A DNA stretch of 5,074 nt from Chryseobacterium sp. (GTDB lineage Bacteria > Bacteroidota > Bacteroidia > Flavobacteriales > Weeksellaceae): contig JAGNPP010000201.1 of the NCBI GenBank assembly GCA_017989575.1, positions 1 through 5,074 on the forward strand, written 5' to 3'. This document shows, one piece after another, positions 1-5,074 of the stretch (positions are counted from its first letter, which is position 1; each line of letters starts with the position of its first letter). The notes under the pieces were generated by a model. The model worked only from the letters and a program-made list of their open reading frames with translations, ran no database searches and was not told where the DNA came from. A program made the position numbers and the translations under genes.

Positions 1-440
1 TTTCCTTCTCTCAAAAACTCTGGAGAAAATAGGATATTATCGAAATTTAACTCTTTTTTTAAGTTTTCCGTGAAACCAACAGGAACTGTGGATTTTACAA
101 TCACAACCGCTTTGGGATTGTATTTTTTAACTTCTTCTACAACATTTTCAACACTTCTTGTATTAAAATAGTTTGTAGCTGGGTCATAATCAGTGGGTGT
201 CGCTACTATAACAAAATCAGCATTTTTATAAGCCTCTTCTTTATCAAGACTTGCTTTTAGGCTGAGATTCTTCGTTTTCAGAAATTCTATAATTTCATGA
301 TCATCAATAGGAGACTGTCTGTTATTGATCATCTCTACCTTTTCGGGGATAATATCCAACGCAATTACATTATGGTGTTGCGCTAGTAAAACAGCGTTGG
401 AAAGACCAACATATCCTGTTCCGACAATTGTAATATTCAC
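1..440 (-). CDS. ugd: UDP-glucose 6-dehydrogenase, N-terminal part (cut by window edge)
   Basis: Cytoplasmic enzyme that oxidises UDP-glucose to UDP-glucuronate with two NAD+, supplying precursor for capsule, exopolysaccharide or LPS sugars. The minus strand is open for 146 codons and runs off the left edge. Residues 7-14 (GTGYVGLS) are the Rossmann dinucleotide loop, and D29 at the end of the second strand is placed to bind the NAD ribose. ATPTDYDP and YFNT follow near residues 80-93, then KSTVPVGF (116-123) and FSPEFLREG (138-146). T118, E141 and E145 fall at the same numbers as the active-site residues I recall for the Streptococcus pyogenes enzyme. The catalytic cysteine (near 260) lies outside the window. 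The sequence resembles the short Ugd form of about 390 residues, as in E. coli. The start is GTG at 440-438: it gives the family N-terminus MNITIVGTGYVG, and there is no in-frame ATG before the upstream stop at 503-501. The closely related UDP-N-acetyl-sugar dehydrogenases are less likely given this motif set. Confidence 0.92.
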   Translation of the reverse strand, partial: MNITIVGTGYVGLSNAVLLAQHHNVIALDIIPEKVEMINNRQSPIDDHEIIEFLKTKNLSLKASLDKEEAYKNADFVIVATPTDYDPATNYFNTRSVENVVEEVKKYNPKAVVIVKSTVPVGFTENLKKELNFDNILFSPEFLREG

Positions 441-463
441 AGAGAATAAGTTTTTAATTTCGG

Positions 464-471
464 CAAAAATA
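464..471 (-). promoter_or_regulatory. Predicted -7 promoter element for ugd
   Basis: Read on the minus strand this is TATTTTTG, a full match to the Bacteroidota -7 consensus TAnnTTTG. It lies 23 bases before the GTG start, so transcription would begin near 458 and leave a leader of about 18 nt. No TTG lies at the usual 17-23 base spacing upstream, so the -33 half is missing or degenerate. In A+T-rich DNA an 8-base match with two free positions can occur by chance, which limits confidence. Confidence 0.42.
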
Positions 472-512
472 AGAAAATTAACTTGAACTATGTCTAATTG
501 CTATTGGAGGTT

Positions 513-544
513 TTTGTTTGTTAAAATAAATTTAATTATCTTTG
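513..544 (+). promoter_or_regulatory. Predicted promoter of the rimP-nusA-infB operon
   Basis: A TTTG at 513-516 and a perfect TAnnTTTG element (TATCTTTG, 537-544) are separated by 20 bases, within the range known for Flavobacterium and Bacteroides housekeeping sigma factor promoters. A second TTTG at 517-520 would give a shorter 16-base spacer. The expected transcription start is about 549-551, giving a leader of roughly 70 nt. No comparable promoter is seen in the rimP-nusA gap, and only a poor candidate in the nusA-infB gap, so this is probably the main promoter for all three genes. Confidence 0.68.
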
Positions 545-550
545 CAAAAG

Positions 551-600
551 ATTTACGGGAAAATGGGAAGGCTTTCGCAAGAATGCCTTTTTTCGTAGAT
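551..600 (+). promoter_or_regulatory. Structured leader hairpin upstream of rimP
   Basis: Bases 551-561 pair with 590-600 (11 pairs, three of them G-U). After a six-base bulge on the 5' side (562-567), 568-572 (AAGGC) pairs with 585-589 (GCCTT). A U-U mismatch follows, then 574-576 (TTC) pairs with 581-583 (GAA), closing a GCAA tetraloop at 577-580. The 3' strand is paired almost without interruption. The fold begins at the predicted transcription start and ends six bases before the Shine-Dalgarno sequence. The T6 run at 588-593 after GCC gives it some intrinsic terminator character, so it could act as an attenuator, an RNA-stabilising 5' cap structure or a translational switch. The pairing was worked out by hand. 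I do not recognise it as a named RNA family. Confidence 0.5.
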
Positions 601-606
601 GTAATT

Positions 607-612
607 AGGAGG
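607..612 (+). promoter_or_regulatory. Strong Shine-Dalgarno site of rimP
   Basis: AGGAGG lies eight bases before the rimP ATG, which is near-ideal spacing, and its first bases overlap an in-frame TAG (606-608) that rules out a longer rimP. It is notable because Bacteroidota genes mostly lack such sites: in this group the 16S anti-Shine-Dalgarno tail is largely occluded within the ribosome. Neither nusA nor infB in this window has one. Confidence 0.8.
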
Positions 613-620
613 TAATATTT

Positions 621-1088
621 ATGGAATTTAAAACAGAATTAAGTCGGTTGCTTAATGAGTTTCTAGAAACTAGAGCGGATCTTTTTTTAGTAGATCTGAA
701 AATCTCTGCAACGTCCGATGTTACAGTGATTTTGGATGGAGACAATGGCGTTACGCTTCAAGATTGTCTGGATGCAAGCCGAGCGATTGAGTTCAATATG
801 GATAGGGAAGAGCACGATTTTAGTTTGCAGGTAATGTCATCTGGATTGAGTGAGCCTTTGGAATATCCAAGACAATTTAGAAAAAACATTGGCCGAGATA
901 TAGAGGTGATGTTTGCGGATTCTACAAAGATTGAAGGTGAGCTTTTATCAGTTGATGATGAAAAGATTGTTCTGAGATTAGAATACAGACAACCAAAATT
1001 GATTGGCAAAGGAAAAGAAGATGTAGTGGAAGAAAGAGAAATTCCTTATACCGACATCAAAAAAGCATTAGTAGTAATTAAATTTTAA
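621..1088 (+). CDS. rimP: Ribosome maturation factor RimP
   Basis: Cytoplasmic assembly factor for the 30S ribosomal subunit that acts early in maturation. The protein has 155 residues, a normal length for the family. The N-terminal alpha/beta domain (about 1-80) contains TVILDGDNGVTLQDCLDASR (35-54), the counterpart of the family's IDG-x-GVT-DDC-SR signature. It ends in LQVMSSGLSEPL (69-80), matching the conserved LEVSSPGLDRPL segment with MSSG in place of SSPG. The C-terminal SH3-like domain (about 83-155) carries the IEGELLSVDDEKIVLRL strands and ends in IPYTDIKKALVVIKF. A longer basic and acidic loop (KLIGKGKEDVVEERE) sits before the last strands. The ATG at 621 is fixed by an AGGAGG eight bases upstream and an in-frame TAG at 606-608. 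It is the first gene of the operon with nusA and infB, the usual bacterial order, and lies 74 bases from nusA. Confidence 0.95.
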   Translation: MEFKTELSRLLNEFLETRADLFLVDLKISATSDVTVILDGDNGVTLQDCLDASRAIEFNMDREEHDFSLQVMSSGLSEPLEYPRQFRKNIGRDIEVMFADSTKIEGELLSVDDEKIVLRLEYRQPKLIGKGKEDVVEEREIPYTDIKKALVVIKF

Positions 1089-1092
1089 CAAT

Positions 1093-1143
1093 TAGATGAT
1101 TTGATGTTGATTCTGATAAAAATCAACTATCAACCATCATTTA
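1093..1143 (+). promoter_or_regulatory. Long imperfect hairpin in the rimP-nusA gap
   Basis: TTGATGTTGATT (1101-1112) pairs with AATCAAC (1121-1127) and ATCAA (1129-1133), leaving one bulged T at 1128. Outside a CC bulge (1134-1135), ATGAT (1096-1100) pairs with ATCAT (1136-1140), and 1093-1095 pairs with 1141-1143 including one G-U. That is about 20 pairs with an eight-base loop (1113-1120). No T-run follows the stem and nusA starts 20 bases later, so it is not a classic terminator. It could instead be an RNA processing site or stability element, or a translational insulator between rimP and nusA. Confidence 0.5.
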
Positions 1144-1162
1144 TCAATATATAATATAGGAT

Positions 1163-2398
1163 ATGGATAATTTAGCTTTAATAGAAGCCTTTGGTGATTT
1201 TAAAGAAATAAAGAATATCAGCAAAATAGACTTAATGGCTATTATCGAAGATTCTCTTAAGACTCTTCTTAGAAAAAGATATGACTCTGATGACCATTTT
1301 GATGTGATCGTAAATCCTGACAAAGGGGATTTTCAGATTTTCTTGAATAAAACTATCGTAGAAGACGAGATGTCAGAAGATGATGATTTGGAAATCGAGA
1401 TCTCTGAAGTTAGAAAGATCGATTCCACTTTCGAAGTTGGTGAAGAATATACTCAGGAAATCGAAGTTGCAAATCTTGGAAGAAGAAGTATCTTGACTTT
1501 GAAGCAAATTTTGGCTACGAAAATCCAAGAGCATTTCAACGCTTCTTTGTATGAGCAGTTCAAAGACAGAATCGGACAAATCATTATTGGTGAAGTTCAC
1601 CATATCCGTCACAAACACGTGATCCTTTTGGATGATGAAGATAATGAGTTTATCTTACCAAAGGAAAACCAAATCCCTTCTGACTTTTTCAAAAAAGGAG
1701 AAAGCATTAAAGGAATTGTGGAAAGTGTTGACTTCCGAGGTTCAAAACCACAGATTATTGTTTCCAGAACGGCACCGAAGTTCTTAGAAGAATTGTTGGA
1801 GCTTGAGATTCCTGAGATTCAAGATGGAACAATTATGCTTAAAAAAGTAGTGAGAATTCCTGGTGAGAAAGCGAAAATCGCAGTTGATGCTTATGATGAT
1901 AGAATCGATCCTGTTGGAGCGTGTGTTGGAGTGAAAGGTTCAAGAATCCATGGTGTGGTGAGAGAACTTAAAAATGAAAACATCGATGTGATTCAATGGT
2001 CAAAAAATCCTGAGATCTTTGTGAAGAGAGCTTTAGGGAATATCATCATCAATAAAATTGAAATAAACGAGGAGTCAAACTACGCATTGGTGTACACACC
2101 AGTAGAAGAGATTTCTAAAGTGATCGGTAAACAAGGTCAAAATATCAAGTTGGCATCATGGTTGACGGGTTATGAAATTGATGTTTACAGAGAAACTTCT
2201 GATGACGATGATGTTGAGTTGAGAGAATTCTCGGATGAGATCGAAGCTTGGATCATCGATGAGTTCAAAAAAGTTGGACTTACGACTGCAAGAAGCGTCT
2301 TGGATAAAGATACTGACGCATTGTTGAAAATTGTTGATCTTGAAGAAGAAACAATTGATGATGTGAAGAATATTCTAAGAGAAGAATTAGAAGGTTAA
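1163..2398 (+). CDS. nusA: Transcription termination/antitermination factor NusA
   Basis: Binds RNA polymerase near the RNA exit channel and modulates pausing, intrinsic termination and antitermination, including on rRNA operons. The protein has 411 residues. The N-terminal polymerase-binding domain (about 1-130) includes the conserved NLGRRSILTLKQ segment (104-115). An S1 RNA-binding domain follows (about 136-203), ending near VSRTAPKFLEELLELEIPEI. KH1 contains RIDPVGACVGVKGSRI with the GVKG loop at 256-259, and KH2 contains the GKQG loop at 322-325 followed by QNIKLASWLTG. The C-terminus (about 372-411) looks like one helical repeat similar to the E. coli AR1 repeat; the second E. coli repeat is absent, which explains the length against about 495 residues there. 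An in-frame TAG at 1157-1159 fixes the start at this ATG. There is no useful Shine-Dalgarno sequence: AGG at 1158-1160 is too close. It lies between rimP and infB and is probably cotranscribed with both. Confidence 0.97.
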   Translation: MDNLALIEAFGDFKEIKNISKIDLMAIIEDSLKTLLRKRYDSDDHFDVIVNPDKGDFQIFLNKTIVEDEMSEDDDLEIEISEVRKIDSTFEVGEEYTQEIEVANLGRRSILTLKQILATKIQEHFNASLYEQFKDRIGQIIIGEVHHIRHKHVILLDDEDNEFILPKENQIPSDFFKKGESIKGIVESVDFRGSKPQIIVSRTAPKFLEELLELEIPEIQDGTIMLKKVVRIPGEKAKIAVDAYDDRIDPVGACVGVKGSRIHGVVRELKNENIDVIQWSKNPEIFVKRALGNIIINKIEINEESNYALVYTPVEEISKVIGKQGQNIKLASWLTGYEIDVYRETSDDDDVELREFSDEIEAWIIDEFKKVGLTTARSVLDKDTDALLKIVDLEEETIDDVKNILREELEG

Positions 2399-2507
2399 GA
2401 AAATGAAATATGGTGATTCGGATATTTGCTGAAGAACTAAAATTTAATAAAAAGAAAAAAATAAAGCAAAAGCTTAAAACGCTAAAGCCAAAAGCAAATT
2501 TATATTT
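2399..2507 (+). other. A-rich nusA-infB spacer without a gene
   Basis: This 109-base gap holds no convincing gene. It is very A-rich toward infB and contains a short direct repeat, AAAGCAAAAGC (2463-2473) and AAAGCCAAAAGC (2484-2495). No Shine-Dalgarno sequence precedes the infB ATG, and A/T-rich upstream bases are a common Bacteroidota substitute. There is no G+C-rich hairpin with a T-run, so read-through from nusA into infB is expected. GATATTTG (2421-2428) misses the -7 promoter consensus by one base and has no TTG partner. Confidence 0.6.
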
Positions 2508-5074
2508 ATGCCAAAAATAAGATTAAATAAAGCCGTTAAAGAACTAAACATTTCTATCCCAAGAGCTGTAGAATATCTGCAGGGAAAAGGGATCGAGGTG
2601 GACAGTAATCCTAACGCTCTATTAGAAGAACAGGCATTTTCTGCATTGGAAGCTGAGTTCCGAAAAGATGGAGAACAGAGAAAAGCTTCTCATGAGGTGG
2701 TGATTTCTAAAGTTCCTGACGAAAAATTAGCGATCGAAGAAAAAGCACCTGAGGTTATAAGAGCCAAATCAAACGCAAGACCTGAAACTAGGATCTTGGG
2801 AAAAATCGACTTGAATCCTGCAGCTAAACCTGCGGAAGAAGTTGCTCCTGCACCAAAGCCGGTAGTAGAAGAGAAGAAAGAAGAGCAGCCAGTAGAGGTT
2901 GTGAAAAAAGACGAAAAACAGGAGTTCAAAGTTTTAGATAAGATTGATCTTTCTAAAATAGACAGCGGCAGACCAAAAGTTTCTGAGAAACCAAAAGAAG
3001 AGTCAAAACCGGTTGCGAAAGAAGAACCGAAATCAGAGCCTAAAGTGGAAGAAAAGCCAGCGCCAGTTGTGCCAATTCAAGCGGAAACCACGACTCCAGA
3101 ATCTGACGAACCTCAAAAAATCGAAACCGTTTATCAAAAATTGGACGGCCCTAAGATTGTAGGTGAGAAAATCGATTTGTCTCAGTTCAATAAGCCAAAA
3201 CCTTCTGCCAACTCAAACAACGCTGCGAAGAAAAAAAGAAAGCGTATTACCAAAGATGTTCCAGGACAGACCAATACCAACCAAGGTGGAAACCAAGGTG
3301 GCGGCAACAGACCTGCAGGACAAGGTAACAATCAAGGCAATCGCCCACCAGGCCAAGGTGGCAACCGTCCAGGCGGAAATAATAACAACCGTCCGGGAGG
3401 AAACAATCGTCCAGGCGGTAACAACCGTGGCGGACAAGCTCGTACAATGCCAGTTGAACTGACAGATGAGCAGGTTAAAAATCAAATCAAAGAAACTTTA
3501 GAAAAACTGACGAATAAAGGAGGGAAATCTAAAGGTTCTAAACATAGAAAGGACAAAAGATCTTGGAGAAGAGAGCAAGACGAACTTCAACAAGAAATTG
3601 ATGCAGCAGACAGAACTCTTAAAGTGACGGAGTTTATCACAGTTAGCGAATTGGCTAGTTTGATGAATGTAAGCGCGACAGAAGTGATCTCTGCATGTTT
3701 CTCTCTAGGTGTAATGGTGACAATGAACCAACGTTTGGAAGCGGACACATTGTTGTTGGTAGCAGACGAATTTGGTTACAAAATTGAATTTGCGGATGCC
3801 GATGTAGAAGAGGCTGCTGCGGATGATGTTGAAGACTTAGAAGAAGATTTATTGCCAAGAGCACCAATTGTAACAGTGATGGGACACGTAGATCATGGTA
3901 AAACATCATTGCTAGATTATATCAGAAAAACCAATGTAATTGCTGGAGAATCTGGAGGGATCACTCAGCACATTGGAGCTTATAATGTGAAATTGGAAAG
4001 TGGACAGAGAATTACATTCTTGGATACACCAGGTCACGAGGCATTTACCGCGATGAGAGCCAGAGGTGCTCAAGTTACTGATATTGCAATTATCGTAGTT
4101 GCAGCAGATGATGACGTAATGCCACAAACAAAAGAAGCCATTGCACACGCACAAGCAGCAGGTGTTCCAATGATTATCGCTATCAATAAAGTGGATAAAG
4201 CAGGCGCAAATCCTGACAAAATCAGAGAGCAACTTTCTGCAATGAATGTCTTAGTAGAAGAATGGGGTGGAAATGTACAAGCACAAGAAATCTCGGCTAA
4301 GTTTGGTAACAATGTAGAATTGTTGTTGGAGAAAGTCCTTCTTCAAGCAGAAATGTTGGAGTTAAAATCAAATCCAAACAAACAAGCAAGTGGAGTTGTA
4401 ATAGAAGCAGCCTTGGACAAAGGTCGTGGTTACGTTGCAACAATGCTTGTCCAAAACGGAACTTTAACTGTTGGAGATTACGTACTTGCAGGTAAAAATC
4501 ACGGTAAAGTGAAAGCGATGTTGGACGAGCGTGGAAAAGCTATGGAGAGTGCAGGACCATCAATTCCTGTGACAATTTTAGGTTTGGACGGCGCGCCAAC
4601 TGCTGGTGATAAATTCCGAGTTTTTGCTGATGAGAAAGAAGCGAAAACTATTGCAAATAAGAGAGAGCAGCTTCAAAGAGAGCAATCTATCAGAACCAAG
4701 AAACATCTGACGCTTGATGAGATTGGACGTCGTATCGCTCTAGGAGATTTCAAAGAATTGAATATTATCCTGAAAGGTGACGTGGATGGATCTGTGGAAG
4801 CATTGGCAGATCAATTACAAAGATTATCAACGGAAGAGATTCAGGTTAATATCCTTCACAAAGGTGTTGGCCAGATTACCGAGTCTGATGTGTTGCTAGC
4901 TGCAGCGTCTGATGCCATTATGATTGGTTTCAACGTAAGAGCAAGTGTGAATGCAAAAGATATTGCAGATAAAGAAGAAGTAGAAATCAGAACATACTCT
5001 ATCATCTACCGAGCCATCGACGAAGTGAAAGAAGCAATGGAAGGAATGCTTTCTCCAGAGATTCAGGAACAAGT
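2508..5074 (+). CDS. infB: Translation initiation factor IF2, 3' end cut by window edge
   Basis: GTPase that brings fMet-tRNA to the 30S subunit and promotes subunit joining. The frame is open for 855 full codons to the right edge. Residues 1-52 (from MPKIRLNKAVKELNIS) form a first IF2_N module. Residues about 60-245 are a Lys/Glu/Pro-rich, probably disordered linker with KIDL at 99, 145 and 221, ending in the basic patch KKKRKR (241-246). Residues 260-310 are Gly/Asn/Arg/Gln-rich. A second IF2_N module lies at about 371-430 (LKVTEFITVSELASLM). The G domain is complete: GHVDHGKT (459-466), GITQHIG, DTPGHE (506-511), NKVD (560-563) and SAK (596-598). Domain II starts near S628, and the C1 domain includes ILKGDVDGSVEAL (from 754). 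By comparison with E. coli IF2, about 105-110 residues are missing, mostly domain C2, which binds fMet-tRNA. An in-frame TAA (2475-2477) with no other ATG between fixes the start. It is the third gene of the operon. Confidence 0.97.
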   Translation, partial: MPKIRLNKAVKELNISIPRAVEYLQGKGIEVDSNPNALLEEQAFSALEAEFRKDGEQRKASHEVVISKVPDEKLAIEEKAPEVIRAKSNARPETRILGKIDLNPAAKPAEEVAPAPKPVVEEKKEEQPVEVVKKDEKQEFKVLDKIDLSKIDSGRPKVSEKPKEESKPVAKEEPKSEPKVEEKPAPVVPIQAETTTPESDEPQKIETVYQKLDGPKIVGEKIDLSQFNKPKPSANSNNAAKKKRKRITKDVPGQTNTNQGGNQGGGNRPAGQGNNQGNRPPGQGGNRPGGNNNNRPGGNNRPGGNNRGGQARTMPVELTDEQVKNQIKETLEKLTNKGGKSKGSKHRKDKRSWRREQDELQQEIDAADRTLKVTEFITVSELASLMNVSATEVISACFSLGVMVTMNQRLEADTLLLVADEFGYKIEFADADVEEAAADDVEDLEEDLLPRAPIVTVMGHVDHGKTSLLDYIRKTNVIAGESGGITQHIGAYNVKLESGQRITFLDTPGHEAFTAMRARGAQVTDIAIIVVAADDDVMPQTKEAIAHAQAAGVPMIIAINKVDKAGANPDKIREQLSAMNVLVEEWGGNVQAQEISAKFGNNVELLLEKVLLQAEMLELKSNPNKQASGVVIEAALDKGRGYVATMLVQNGTLTVGDYVLAGKNHGKVKAMLDERGKAMESAGPSIPVTILGLDGAPTAGDKFRVFADEKEAKTIANKREQLQREQSIRTKKHLTLDEIGRRIALGDFKELNIILKGDVDGSVEALADQLQRLSTEEIQVNILHKGVGQITESDVLLAAASDAIMIGFNVRASVNAKDIADKEEVEIRTYSIIYRAIDEVKEAMEGMLSPEIQEQ
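3285..3437 (+). repeat. Low-complexity Gly/Asn/Arg tract with NRPGG tandem repeats in infB
   Basis: Within IF2 residues 260-310 almost every residue is G, N, R, Q or P. The 3' half is a clear imperfect tandem repeat at DNA level: RPGG or RGG units whose arginine codons begin at 3366, 3390, 3408 and 3426, so units are 24, 18 and 18 bases long. The core of a unit is AACAACCGTCCAGGCGG with third-position variation. Such tracts tend to gain and lose units by slippage, so length may vary between strains. The composition also keeps other frames and the opposite strand open here, which produces spurious ORFs. Confidence 0.85.

Noticed and set aside
506..510. GGAGG resembling a Shine-Dalgarno site
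   Set aside because: No start codon follows at a usable distance, and it lies upstream of the predicted transcription start.
563..598. A small ORF in the rimP leader encoding MGRLSQECLFS, possibly an attenuation leader peptide
   Set aside because: It lies wholly inside the predicted hairpin, has no Shine-Dalgarno sequence, and shows no run of a single regulatory amino acid. Its length is expected by chance.
2421..2428. GATATTTG as an internal promoter for infB
   Set aside because: It misses the first base of TAnnTTTG and no TTG lies 17-23 bases upstream.
2404..2433. Nine-codon ORF (MKYGDSDIC) between nusA and infB
   Set aside because: Too short, with no ribosome site, and expected by chance.
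3228..3239. A7 run as a programmed frameshift site in infB
   Set aside because: In the infB frame it does not form a canonical X XXY YYZ heptamer, there is no clear downstream structure, and the zero frame continues into a complete IF2.
3447..3449. Internal ATG (Met314) as the start of a short IF2 isoform lacking the linker, as in E. coli IF2 isoforms
   Set aside because: The position just after the Gly-rich tract is suggestive, but there is no Shine-Dalgarno sequence at usable spacing and nothing else in the sequence supports internal initiation.
3163..3462. A 99-codon plus-strand ORF overlapping infB in another frame
   Set aside because: It runs over the low-complexity linker of infB, where composition keeps several frames open. 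Its product is compositionally biased and matches nothing I recognise.
3213..3485. Minus-strand ORFs opposite the Gly/Asn-rich tract of infB
   Set aside because: They are antisense shadows of GGN/AAC/CGT codons. They have no promoter or ribosome site and their products are low complexity.
3655..4312. Minus-strand ORFs of 80-106 codons opposite the IF2 G domain
   Set aside because: The plus strand here encodes a complete, highly conserved GTPase domain. The antisense products show no domain features.
1..5074. A novel defence, mobile or biosynthetic system
   Set aside because: All coding sequence is accounted for by ugd, rimP, nusA and infB. There are no inverted-repeat element ends, integrase genes, CRISPR-like repeats or unexplained ORFs.

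Overview
This A+T-rich window looks like housekeeping chromosome from a member of the Bacteroidota, most likely class Flavobacteriia. A Chryseobacterium-like genus would fit, but I cannot fix the genus from the sequence alone. The evidence is threefold. The gene order rimP-nusA-infB has no ylxR or L7Ae-type gene between nusA and infB. Both predicted promoters in the divergent spacer carry the Bacteroidota -7 element TAnnTTTG. IF2 has a long charged linker followed by a Gly/Asn/Arg-rich linker.

Layout. Positions 1-440, minus strand: the first 146 codons of a UDP-glucose 6-dehydrogenase (ugd), cut by the left edge. Positions 441-620: a divergent spacer with a promoter facing each way. The rimP side also has a structured leader and an unusually strong Shine-Dalgarno sequence. 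Positions 621-1088: rimP (30S maturation). Positions 1089-1162: a spacer almost filled by a long imperfect hairpin. Positions 1163-2398: nusA (transcription elongation, pausing and antitermination factor). Positions 2399-2507: an A-rich spacer with no gene. Positions 2508-5074: infB (translation initiation factor IF2), cut by the right edge about 105-110 codons before its expected end.

The three plus-strand genes read as one transcription unit linking ribosome assembly (RimP), RNA polymerase control (NusA) and translation initiation (IF2). ugd makes UDP-glucuronate for surface polysaccharide. It is transcribed the other way and is probably functionally unrelated, perhaps the edge of a polysaccharide locus.

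I found no mobile element, CRISPR array, tRNA, rRNA or defence system, and no evidence for a new multi-gene system. The most interesting signals are regulatory. The rimP leader can fold into a 50-nt GCAA-capped hairpin whose CCUUUU segment could instead pair with the Shine-Dalgarno sequence. A second hairpin fills the rimP-nusA gap. IF2 has repeated KIDL motifs and an NRPGG-type repeat tract in its linker.
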